Source of the DNA: Verrucomicrobia bacterium UBA1200
Lineage (GTDB): Bacteria > Verrucomicrobiota > Kiritimatiellia > RFP12 > UBA1067
Direction of reading: 5' to 3'
Length of the DNA: 9,878 nt
Assembly: GCA_002309765.1 (NCBI GenBank)
Contig: DBXY01000020.1
Coordinates: forward strand, 27,618-37,495
A model generated the notes under the pieces. It was not told where the DNA came from. It was given only the letters and a program-made list of their open reading frames with translations, and did no database searches. Below are positions 1 through 7,900 of the stretch, in pieces (within the stretch, counting starts at the first letter, position 1; each line of letters opens with the position of its first letter). The translations under genes were made by a program, and so were the position numbers.

Positions 1-2
1 CC

Positions 3-65
3 CGCCAGTGATTAGTGGCTAGCAGCTTGTTGCTAGTCGATTGTCGCATGTCGTCTGTCGCTAAT
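3..65. repeat. Degenerate tandem array of nine 7-bp units
   Basis: Read in steps of seven from base 3, the sequence gives CGCCAGT, GATTAGT, GGCTAGC, AGCTTGT, TGCTAGT, CGATTGT, CGCATGT, CGTCTGT and CGCTAAT. The second position is G in eight of nine units, the sixth is G in eight of nine, and the seventh is T in eight of nine. The other positions vary within limits. The array starts within two bases of the left edge, so it may continue outside the window. It resembles the short tandemly repeated repetitive (STRR) sequences known from intergenic DNA of some bacteria. No coding potential is apparent. The phasing is seen directly; its function is unknown. Confidence 0.7.
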
Positions 66-68
66 TAC

Positions 69-108
69 AACTGTCTAACTGTCCAACCGTCAAACGGTCC
101 AACCGTCT
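69..108. repeat. Tandem array of five 8-bp units
   Basis: Five uninterrupted octamers follow one another: AACTGTCT, AACTGTCC, AACCGTCA, AACGGTCC and AACCGTCT. Every unit keeps AAC at positions 1-3 and GTC at positions 5-7; only positions 4 and 8 vary. It lies three bases after the 7-bp array and shares its GTC core, so the two probably have a common origin with a change of period from 7 to 8. It ends 9 bp before the -35 box of the promoter for the rhamnosidase gene, so it could affect that promoter, but nothing in the sequence proves this. Confidence 0.8.
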
Positions 109-117
109 TTTGCGTTC

Positions 118-147
118 TTGACTTTTTAAAAACATATAGTTTATATT
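118..147 (+). promoter_or_regulatory. Putative sigma70 promoter of the GH78 gene
   Basis: TTGACT (118-123) matches the -35 consensus at five of six positions. TATATT (142-147) lies 18 bp downstream as a -10 box and also matches at five of six. The intervening DNA is AT-rich, unlike the GC-rich genes around it. A start near base 154 would leave a leader of about 40 nt before the start codon at 196. No terminator-like hairpin or riboswitch is evident in that leader. PVC bacteria may not follow E. coli consensus closely, so this is a reasonable but untested call. Confidence 0.55.
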
Positions 148-195
148 ATTCTTGTATTTGGTGATTTTTCATCTTTTGCGGAGAATTTTTTTGTG

Positions 196-3100
196 ATGAA
201 ACGGGTGCGGTGTGAATTAATCTTTTGGTCGGCCGCCATTGCGATGACGGCGTTTGGCGGGCTTAGGGAGGACTTTACCCGGATTCCTCCGACTGTCGGT
301 GTGCGAGCCGTGGAACGGGTGCGTGCCGTCCATGCGGCACGGTGCGCGGTTCTCATTCCCGAAGGGCTTTCCGCGCTTAAGCCGTATGCGGGAAGCGAGT
401 CGTTGACCGGGGTTTCGCTCGCAGAGATGCCGCCGATCGATGCCGGTGCCTTTGCGGTTGCGCAGACGGAACGGAACGGGTTCCGGGTATTCGCGTTCTC
501 GGAACGCAGCGGACGGTACGACCGTGAGCTCGTTGTCAAACCGGGTGAAGGGTTTGCCGTCGACGATGCGGAGGTGTGGGATCCGCAGCAGGGGATATCC
601 GAGAAGCCGTTTGCGGATAACGGGAACATCCGGCTGACGTTCGCGCCGAATGAGACTTTGTTCTTGGTGTGGCCGCCGGAGCCAAGACCGGTTTTGCCGC
701 CGCGTATGGAGGAGATAGTCGGACCTGAGGTGCCGTCCCGTGTTTCGGTGGGCGAGATGATACCTGTTGACGGCGGGGCGGCGCTTGAGGGCGCGGCGTG
801 GATCTGGCATCCGGGCGCGAAGACGGCTAAAGGATTCGCCACCTTGCGCACGGTGTTCGATCTGCCGGCGGCGGCGAAAATCGATTCGGCGGTGCTCACT
901 TTCTCGTGCGACAACGGCGCGGTTGTGCGGTTGAACGGAAAGGAAATCGCCAAGCAAGGCAACCAATCCGCCTCTTGGCAGAGGCTTTCGGTGCTGAAAG
1001 ATGTGCGCGAATCGCTGAAATCCGGTAGGAATGTGTTGGAGGCGGTCGGAGAGAATATTATTGAAGGCGATGCCGGGCTGATCGCTTCGCTTGATATGGT
1101 GGTGAACGGCAAACCGGTGCGCGTCTTTACCAATGATTCTACATGGGAGACCTCGCTTGACGGCCAGACTTTTGTGAAGGCATGGGCCGCCGGCAAGTAT
1201 GGTGACCGCCCGTGGTTGCGTTTTGACGAAACTGGATACGCGCACCAGGTTCCGTTGACGGTGCGGAAGGAGACGGAGATTGCCTTTTCGCTTGGAACGG
1301 TAAAACCAGCTGGACGGCTTTTTTTTGTTTGCGACGCAATCGAAGGAGACCGATACGCCATGTTGGAAATGAACGGCTCGTTCATCGGGGGATTCTCCTC
1401 TAAGCCGTATCGCATGGAGCTGACGCCATTCGTCAAAGAAGGCGGGAACACATTGCGGGTTCCTTCGGTGAAGATTTTGCGTCCGCGTCTTGTGCAGATT
1501 GCGCCCGCAAAAGGGCCGTATGATTTGCGGTGCGAGTATCAGACGGAACCGCTTGGCGTGGTGAAGCCGAGGTTTTTCTGGAAGTATGCGGGCGAGCGTC
1601 CGGAGAAGTTCACGCTGACGGTCGCCCCCGTTTCATCTCCGGCGATTTCTTCAATCCGTACCGGGTTCTGTGAGACGAAGGAGCATCTTTATGTCGAACC
1701 GAAATGGCTGATGGACCTCGTGCCGTTCGCGCGCTATTGGTGGCGTGTCGAGGAGAGCGGCTCGGCGGGACGCCTCTCCCCACCCTGTGCGGCGGAGGGC
1801 ACGTTCGTCACCGGCATCGAGAAGTGGCGTATGCCCTTCTTCCGTCCCGGCTGGAAGCACGATCCACTTGAGTACTGGGTCGCGCGCAAGCGGGTGGAGC
1901 TGCACGGCGCAAAGAGCGTGATTCTTTCGCTCGCGACGCTCGGCAGCCATCGGCTCTATGTGAACGGCAAGGCGGCAAGCCAAGGGTTCGGACCGAACCG
2001 CAGCCATATCGAGGACGGAATTTTGCTCGCGACGACGTACGATGTGACGCCGCTGGTGAAGGACGGGGTGAACGAAATCGACATCTACGTGAACGACAAC
2101 TGGGCGGGTACGCAGAAATGCAAGGAAAAACGCTCGTGCTTGAGCGTGGACGGTCGCGCCGTGACGGAGAAGGGTTCGGTGGCGATTGATTCGTCTGAAC
2201 CGTGGACCGTGGCGAAATCCCGTAACCGCTCGTATGGCCCGATCGGCGCGAACTGCAACGGAAGAAGTCGCGGCATCGAACGCCTGTGCGATGCGGAGGA
2301 ATTCTCCAGCGAAGAGCAGGGCGTGTTACGCGAAGGACCTGAGTTCACAGTGACGTGCGACGTTTCCGACCGCGATTGGGCGTTGCGCGAGTTGTGTCCG
2401 GTTTCGATCACTCAGGACGGAGATGCCTGGAAAATCGACATGGGCGAGGAGTTCACCGGGTTTGTCCGTTTGAAATTGAAGGGCAAGCCTGGGACATCGG
2501 CACAGATGACGGTTTCCGACACTTTTGTCGACAGATGCACCTTTGGACAGATCGCCGAATTGAAATTCTGCGGCGGTGATGGCGTGTTCGATAACCGCCT
2601 AAACTGGCAGGCGGGGCGGTTTTTATATCTCACGGGTTGCGAAAAGCCCAATATCGGCGACGTGACGGGCATTGTGCTTTCAAGCGTTGGGCGGCGCGAC
2701 GGCGACTTCCGCGGCGACCACGACCTTGAGACGATCCGCGATCTTGACAACAACACTATGACCGCCACCACGCAGTTGGGCGTAACGGTGGATTGTCCGC
2801 ACCGAGAGCGCCTAGGTTACGGCGAGGCAAGCCTTTCCGCGATGTGGGGCAACATGCCGTTCTTTGACAGCGCGGCGTACTTCTATGCGTACATCCTCAA
2901 ATGGGCGAGCAGCCAGGAGCCGAGCGGGCGCATCCCCCACACTTCGCCGGACGGATATGGTTGGGGCGGCACATTCTGGAGTTGTTTCCCGGTGTATTCG
3001 CTTTGGGAGTTTAGCCGTTTCTATCCAGATAATCGACTTTTCGCGACCATGCGGCCGGTGGTGGACAAGTGGTTGGATTATCTCCATTCGCATGTAAAGG

Positions 3101-3960
3101 ACGGTATTCTTGAGCAGTACGAACCGAAACGCGGCGACTGTTTGGGCGACTGGCTCTATCCTGAAATCCACTTTACCAAAGGCACGTCCGGCGATTGGGG
3201 GCATACCGTCGAAGGAATGTTCTTTAACAACTGCTCCTACGCCTGGGCGATTCTACGCGCGCTTGAGATCGATGGTCTGGTAACCGATCCCGCTCGTCGC
3301 GAGGAACTGAAACGCCGTCATGCCGCCTTGGTGGCAGCCATCGACCATGAATGGTATAAGAACGGCATCTATGTCTCCGAGGATGCCCGCTACCAATCCA
3401 TAGCGATTCTTTGCGGCGCGGCCGAGGCGGGCGGACACGCCGCCGCGACTGAGAAGGCAATGCTGGATATCGTTGAGCGCAAGGGTTATGTCGATGGCGG
3501 CAGTCCCAGCTACACCGTTATCCTTCGCGCCCTTTGCCAAAGCACGTGTGGGCGTGAGCTTGTGTTGCGTACCTTCCGCCGCCATAAAGCGCCCGGTTTT
3601 CTCTACTTCGCGGATGAGGGTTACAATACGATTCCTGAAGATTGGTGGTACGGGCACGATTCGCGGGGCAGCATGATTCACACCTGTTACACCGGTCCCG
3701 CCGGGGCGTTGATGCACGGTTTCGCGGGCTTTGAGGTGAAGGGAAGCGCAATTACCGTCGCGCCCTTCCTCTCCGACGCGCTGCCCAACTTCTCTGCGCA
3801 CACCGAGACTCTTTACGGGACACTTGCAGTGAAGGTTGAGGCACGAGGCGACCGGCGGATCGTCTGGGTGACTTGTCCGAACGGATGCCAAGGCCGCCTT
3901 GCCGCGAATGGGGATCATCCGCTTCGCCCGGGTTTAAACCGTTTCGAATTAAATCGTTGA
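196..3960 (+). CDS. Secreted GH78-family alpha-L-rhamnosidase-like glycoside hydrolase
   Basis: Likely cleaves terminal alpha-L-rhamnosyl residues outside the cytoplasm. Residues 1-22 form a signal peptide (KR, then a hydrophobic stretch ending TAFGG). Residues 25-175 hold an all-beta segment with EVWDPQQG at 126-133, resembling C-terminal modules of GH106/GH2-type proteins. Two galactose-binding-like sandwiches follow (about 199-345 and 350-440), then an Fn3-like segment (442-530), the rhamnosidase N domain (560-735), the concanavalin-like domain (737-840), the six-hairpin catalytic barrel (845-1170) and a C-terminal beta-sandwich. The GH78 hallmark DCPHRERLGYGE starts at D866; E871 or E877 are acid candidates, and E1148 in TIPEDW is the likely base. 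At 1254 aa it is longer than typical GH78 enzymes (about 900-1100), the excess being N-terminal. The start is uncertain: ATG 196 and GTG 193 are adjacent, with GGAG at 180-183 spaced 12 and 9 nt away. It is preceded by its own promoter. The family is fairly secure; the substrate is not. Confidence 0.87.
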   Translation: MKRVRCELIFWSAAIAMTAFGGLREDFTRIPPTVGVRAVERVRAVHAARCAVLIPEGLSALKPYAGSESLTGVSLAEMPPIDAGAFAVAQTERNGFRVFAFSERSGRYDRELVVKPGEGFAVDDAEVWDPQQGISEKPFADNGNIRLTFAPNETLFLVWPPEPRPVLPPRMEEIVGPEVPSRVSVGEMIPVDGGAALEGAAWIWHPGAKTAKGFATLRTVFDLPAAAKIDSAVLTFSCDNGAVVRLNGKEIAKQGNQSASWQRLSVLKDVRESLKSGRNVLEAVGENIIEGDAGLIASLDMVVNGKPVRVFTNDSTWETSLDGQTFVKAWAAGKYGDRPWLRFDETGYAHQVPLTVRKETEIAFSLGTVKPAGRLFFVCDAIEGDRYAMLEMNGSFIGGFSSKPYRMELTPFVKEGGNTLRVPSVKILRPRLVQIAPAKGPYDLRCEYQTEPLGVVKPRFFWKYAGERPEKFTLTVAPVSSPAISSIRTGFCETKEHLYVEPKWLMDLVPFARYWWRVEESGSAGRLSPPCAAEGTFVTGIEKWRMPFFRPGWKHDPLEYWVARKRVELHGAKSVILSLATLGSHRLYVNGKAASQGFGPNRSHIEDGILLATTYDVTPLVKDGVNEIDIYVNDNWAGTQKCKEKRSCLSVDGRAVTEKGSVAIDSSEPWTVAKSRNRSYGPIGANCNGRSRGIERLCDAEEFSSEEQGVLREGPEFTVTCDVSDRDWALRELCPVSITQDGDAWKIDMGEEFTGFVRLKLKGKPGTSAQMTVSDTFVDRCTFGQIAELKFCGGDGVFDNRLNWQAGRFLYLTGCEKPNIGDVTGIVLSSVGRRDGDFRGDHDLETIRDLDNNTMTATTQLGVTVDCPHRERLGYGEASLSAMWGNMPFFDSAAYFYAYILKWASSQEPSGRIPHTSPDGYGWGGTFWSCFPVYSLWEFSRFYPDNRLFATMRPVVDKWLDYLHSHVKDGILEQYEPKRGDCLGDWLYPEIHFTKGTSGDWGHTVEGMFFNNCSYAWAILRALEIDGLVTDPARREELKRRHAALVAAIDHEWYKNGIYVSEDARYQSIAILCGAAEAGGHAAATEKAMLDIVERKGYVDGGSPSYTVILRALCQSTCGRELVLRTFRRHKAPGFLYFADEGYNTIPEDWWYGHDSRGSMIHTCYTGPAGALMHGFAGFEVKGSAITVAPFLSDALPNFSAHTETLYGTLAVKVEARGDRRIVWVTCPNGCQGRLAANGDHPLRPGLNRFELNR

Positions 3961-3990
3961 TTCGCCATAAGACCATTTGGCAGTATAAAA

Positions 3991-3997
3991 AGAGGTG
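3991..3997 (+). promoter_or_regulatory. Ribosome binding site deciding the AraC-family start
   Basis: AGAGGTG precedes two tandem ATG codons, at 3999 and 4002. From the end of AGAGG (3995) the gap is 3 nt to the first ATG and 6 nt to the second, so 4002 is favoured. The same frame is open back to an ATG at 3873, but that start lies inside the rhamnosidase gene, lacks a comparable site and would add residues unlike any AraC N-terminus. Confidence 0.6.
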
Positions 3998-4001
3998 CAT
4001 G

Positions 4002-4922
4002 ATGTTGACGGGTCGGAACAAATGGACATCATTTTATCGGCCGCCGGATGGCGATTCGCATATCTGGGGTTTATCGGTTGTGGACGCGGGCTTTACGGTC
4101 ATCGCGCCCGGACAGGATTATCCGCCAATGCACCATCCGAACGATTATCTCTTCACTTGGGAGCGGGGCCGTTGTTTTTCGGAATACCAGTTCGTGGCCA
4201 TTTTGGAGGGGAGAGGTCAACTGGAGACCGCTTCCGGCGGGATGCGGGAAGTTCAAGCGGGCGATCTTTTCATTTTGGCTCCGAACGAGTGGCACCGTTA
4301 CCGTCCCGATCCGGAAACGGGGTGGAAGGAGATGTGGATCGGCTTCAAAGGCGATTACGCGAACCGCCTCATGACCGCCTTTTTCCCGCTTCGCGAACCG
4401 GTTTTGCGGCAAGCCGCGACTCTGTCGGTTCAAAAAATCCTTTTTTCCGGGGTGACGCTATACGGTAAGGAAGATTTGACCACCACGCCGTTTTTGGCCG
4501 CCAAGCTTATTGATTTGATTGCCCATCTTGCCGCATTTATCCGTGAGGCCGGATATACCGTCGAACGGCGCGAACGCCAACAGCGGATTGCAAAACTCAG
4601 GAGTTGGATTGCAGAACACGCCTTTGGCCCGATTGCCATTTCAGATCTCGTCCGTGTCGCCGGGATGAGCGATTCCGTCTTGCGCGCGGCCTTTAAGGAA
4701 GAGCTTGGTTGTACCCTGCATACCTACATCATGCGGGTCCGATTGAGTTTCGCGCAGATGCTGTTACGCCAAACCGATTACACGATTTCCGAGATCGCGG
4801 AGCGCACGGGATTCACTTCCGGTTCCTACTTTACCCGTTTTTTCGTCAAACGGGTGGGAATGTCTCCCGGGCAGTGGCGGAAATCATGTTTTGGAGATGA
4901 AAAAGTGAAAAAACAAACTTGA
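4002..4922 (+). CDS. AraC-family transcriptional regulator with N-terminal cupin sensor domain
   Basis: A 306-aa one-component regulator of normal AraC/XylS length. The N-terminal half has the cupin (AraC-binding) pattern: an EYQFVAILEGRG strand near residue 60, then GDLFILAPNEWHRYRP at about 87-102, where sugar effectors bind in characterised relatives. The C-terminal domain (about 196-297) carries two helix-turn-helix motifs, ISDLVRVAGMSDSVLRAAFK and ISEIAERTGFTSGSYFTRFF, followed by the usual VGMSPGQWRKS ending. The tail is Lys-rich (KVKKQT). There is no signal peptide or membrane segment, so it acts in the cytoplasm. It begins 41 bp after the rhamnosidase stop and could be co-transcribed with it; a weak TATAAA at 3984-3989 lacks a well-spaced -35 box. 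Its place between two sugar-related units suggests it controls one or both, probably as an activator. The effector is not readable from sequence. Confidence 0.93.
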   Translation: MLTGRNKWTSFYRPPDGDSHIWGLSVVDAGFTVIAPGQDYPPMHHPNDYLFTWERGRCFSEYQFVAILEGRGQLETASGGMREVQAGDLFILAPNEWHRYRPDPETGWKEMWIGFKGDYANRLMTAFFPLREPVLRQAATLSVQKILFSGVTLYGKEDLTTTPFLAAKLIDLIAHLAAFIREAGYTVERRERQQRIAKLRSWIAEHAFGPIAISDLVRVAGMSDSVLRAAFKEELGCTLHTYIMRVRLSFAQMLLRQTDYTISEIAERTGFTSGSYFTRFFVKRVGMSPGQWRKSCFGDEKVKKQT

Positions 4923-4926
4923 AAAG

Positions 4927-4959
4927 TGCATATACATTGGGTTGATGGTTTGCTATAAT
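4927..4959 (+). promoter_or_regulatory. Extended -10 promoter with a possible operator, upstream of the discoidin/LamG gene
   Basis: A perfect TATAAT (4954-4959) is preceded by TG one base upstream (4951-4952), giving an extended -10 element. TATACA (4931-4936), exactly 17 bp upstream, matches four of six -35 bases. An imperfect palindrome, TGCATATACA (4927-4936), overlaps the -35 box and could be a regulator site. Transcription would begin near 4966, leaving a leader of about 32 nt before ATG 4998. That start point also argues against an upstream in-frame ATG at 4968 as the translation start. The promoter elements are seen directly; the operator is a guess. Confidence 0.7.
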
Positions 4960-4985
4960 AGAAATGAATGTTCGAACTGCCCCTA

Positions 4986-4992
4986 TGGAGGT
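4986..4992 (+). promoter_or_regulatory. Strong ribosome binding site of the discoidin/LamG gene
   Basis: TGGAGGT lies with GGAGG ending 6 nt before ATG 4998. This near-ideal Shine-Dalgarno site fixes the start at 4998, ten codons downstream of the first in-frame ATG (4968). The resulting N-terminus is a clean signal peptide starting MKKN. A run of eight A follows the start codon (5001-5008). Confidence 0.8.
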
Positions 4993-4997
4993 TTGTA

Positions 4998-7900
4998 ATG
5001 AAAAAAAACGCATATCTTGTTTTTATGGTTGCATGTCTGGTGGTCTCCGTTGTCTGGACGACGGTTAGGGCTGATTCGCTGATCACGCCGGTCGCGGCGA
5101 CGGCGGAGAGTTATTACCGTGGTGGTGCAAATGACAGGCGGGCTCCAGTTTGCACGATCAACAGTTCCTATATGTCGCCGCTTCCGGTGACGGCATCGAG
5201 TGCCGCATCCACACAATATATGCATGGCATGTGGCTGAGCAACGGGACCAAGGCGACCTGGATCACCTTCGACCTCGGCCGCGAGATGACCGTGACGGGA
5301 ATGCATGTGTGGAACTGCAACGAGGTGAATTACTCCAGACGGGGGATCAAGACGTGCGACCTTTATAAGGGAACCTACCTGCTCTCGTCGGGGATGCCGT
5401 ATTCGTATGGCGGCGCGGCGTGGGGAACCTTTGTCGAGAGTCTGACCTTCGCGTGCGCACCCGGGGCGGAACCGTATTACGGCGAGGATATCTGGTTCAC
5501 CGAACCCGTCACCACCCGCTATCTCCAGCTGCTGGTCACTGACAATTACGGGATCGACAATTATACCGGCTTGAGCGAAGTCCGCTTCTATTCCCGAACC
5601 TCACAGCGCTGGTCCGTCACGGGCGAGAGCGCGATAACGTTCGCGGTCCGCTCGGATGACCTGCTCCAGACGGCGGTCGTCTCGACGGTTGACGAACTCT
5701 CGGTGAATAACACGGAAAACGACAAATACTCCAAAGGGACGCTGGCTTCATTGACGGACGGGACGTTCGGTTCCGCCGGGCATGTCGACGGCCTGTGCAT
5801 CGCGGGCGGTCAGGTGACCTACCATCTGGATACGGAGACCATGCCGACCGGCTATGACATCTCCGAGGTGGATGTCTACACCGGGTGGGGGGGCGACCGG
5901 GCGAATGCCTCTTTCGCCCTGCTCTACCGGCGGGTTGGGGAATCGTCCTTTGAGACGGTGGGTGCGGCGCACTATGCCTGTACGATCACGTCGGGGAACC
6001 GGGGTGTCCGTGTCCGGATGATGAATCTCGGTTTGAAGGGCGTGGATGCGCTCCGGTTCGATTTCGGACCGGGCGACTGGCAGCAGAACAGTGGCGTGGG
6101 TTACAAGGAGATCGATGTCTATCAGGAGCTCGGTACGCCCGTTTCACCGGTCAACGCGACGGCGCAAAGCTGGTATACGCCGGATGACCGCGCGCCGATC
6201 CATGCGGTGGATGGGTCGAACATCGTACCCGGCCGTGCGCCGGAGGCGATCGGTGTCGTTGCGGGGACCGCAACCAAGAGCAGTGTTTGGTTGAGCGACG
6301 GAACGGTCGAAACGTGGATCGCGTTCGACCTCGGTGTGGAGCGGACCGTCAAAGGGTTCCACCTCTGGAACTACAACGAGTATGCGGCCAACAAGTCATG
6401 GACCGGGCGGGGCATTCAGACGGCGGGCGTGTATGTGGGCGAGACGATGCCGGAGAATTACGGCGCCTACACGGATGCCGGGGCGGCGTGGGGGACGCTG
6501 GTTCAGAAGATGACGTTCACGATCGCGCCGGGGAATGGATCGTATGTCGGCGAGGATTACCTCTTCGATACGCCGGTCCGCGGCCGCTATTTCCAGTTTG
6601 TCGTGACCTCGAATTACGGGCTTGACGCCTATACCGGCATCTCGGAGATTGTCTTCTACGAAGAGGTGGGCGAGATGGAGGTGACGTACCGCGATTCCGG
6701 GTTGAGGACCATCCCCGACGTTCCCACAACGGATGTGGTGGTCACCGAGGGGACGGGCAATGTCGCGCCGGTTACGGTCGCGGAATCCCTGACGCGCATC
6801 CACACTCTGCGGAGTGAGGTGTATGACGATATGCTGCAACTTCAGCTGGACGGGAAAACCCTTGCGGTGACGTCGATTGAACTTCCCTCGGGAACCTCGG
6901 GGCTGGAGATTCTCCCCGGCGGAACGCTGGCCTGCGCGCCGGGAATGCGGAACTGGCTGAATGTGCGGGGGGATGCGGATCTGATCCTCCATACGGACAT
7001 CAAGGACGATACGGGCGGTTCCGCCGTGCATGTCGTCAAAACGGGCGCGGGAACGCTGACGATCGACGGGACGGCGACATGGAAGGGGAATGTTTACATG
7101 ACGGGCGGAAGGTTCCTCCAGCCCGGCGGGTCGCTGGAAACGTTGGGCGCGACCTTCGCGGATATGGAAGCGGTATTCTCCGGCGGAACCTCGCAGGCGG
7201 CAAGCGGTTATGCCTTAAACAGTGCCTCGATGACAGTCAACGGGCCCCATACGGCGGATTGGCGGATGGTGCGGACGGATAGCGGCGATTGTTCGCTCTC
7301 CGTGCTGGACGGCGGTGTCCTGAAGGTGGGATTTATAGACGGCGGCAACGCTAGGGACTTCCCGATTACGCTTGATGGCGGTACGCTCGGCACGAGCGCA
7401 TTCGGCACGGCGACGCCCTGGATTCCGGCGGTGGGACCGGTGATCGTGGGCGCGGACGGCGCCGTGTTCGACACAACGGCGGGCGACGCGACGGTGGAGG
7501 CGGAGATCGATGCCGATGCGGTCGTGATCCGCAAGACCGGCGCGAACACGCTTACGCTCAAACGGCGTGTCACGGGCGCGGCGCAGATGCGTGTAGAGGA
7601 GGGAACGCTTGCCTTGGCGCTTCCCGCGCCGATTATCCACTATGACTTCGAAACCATTGTCGGTGACACCGTTCTAAACCTCGGCTCGGGCGGATCGGCG
7701 CTGAACGGCGTGATCGCGGGGTCGCCGGAGACGGTGGAGGGCGTGAGCGGGACCGCATTGAAATTCTCCGCAGAGGATCAAGGTGTGGCTACGGCCAACA
7801 ACGTGACGTTGCGCCAGTTCACCTACGCCGCCTGGGTGAAGTCCGCCGGGGAATACGCCAAAGCCCAACGCATCATCATCGGCGGCCCGTACAAAGCGAA

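Noticed and set aside
3..108. CRISPR array
   Set aside because: The units are 7-8 bp and directly abutting, with no 24-40 bp repeats, no unique spacers and no cas genes nearby.
141..1451. A 436-codon open frame on the minus strand opposite the 5' part of the rhamnosidase gene
   Set aside because: The protein is low in recognisable motifs and rich in Ser, Thr, Pro and Arg, as expected from the reverse frame of a GC-rich gene. It lies wholly antisense to a well-supported gene apart from its tail.
3253..3918. A 221-codon minus-strand open frame opposite the catalytic end of the rhamnosidase
   Set aside because: It is antisense to conserved GH78 motifs and has no family signature; it is a shadow of the coding strand.
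3957..3989. Possible promoter for the AraC-family gene: TTGATT (3957-3962) with TATAAA (3984-3989)
   Set aside because: The spacing is 21 bp, outside the usual 16-18, and transcription would start almost at the ribosome binding site. Read-through from the rhamnosidase gene is as likely.
3961..4001. Terminator between the rhamnosidase and AraC-family genes
   Set aside because: No GC-rich stem followed by a T run is present; the gap also contains the AraC-family ribosome binding site.
4923..4997. Terminator or riboswitch in the gap after the AraC-family gene
   Set aside because: No stable hairpin with a T tract and no conserved aptamer-like layout was found; the gap is explained by the promoter and ribosome binding site.
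6396..7031. A minus-strand open frame of 211 codons opposite the discoidin/LamG gene
   Set aside because: It is Arg- and His-rich in the manner of reverse-frame shadows, with no recognisable domain.
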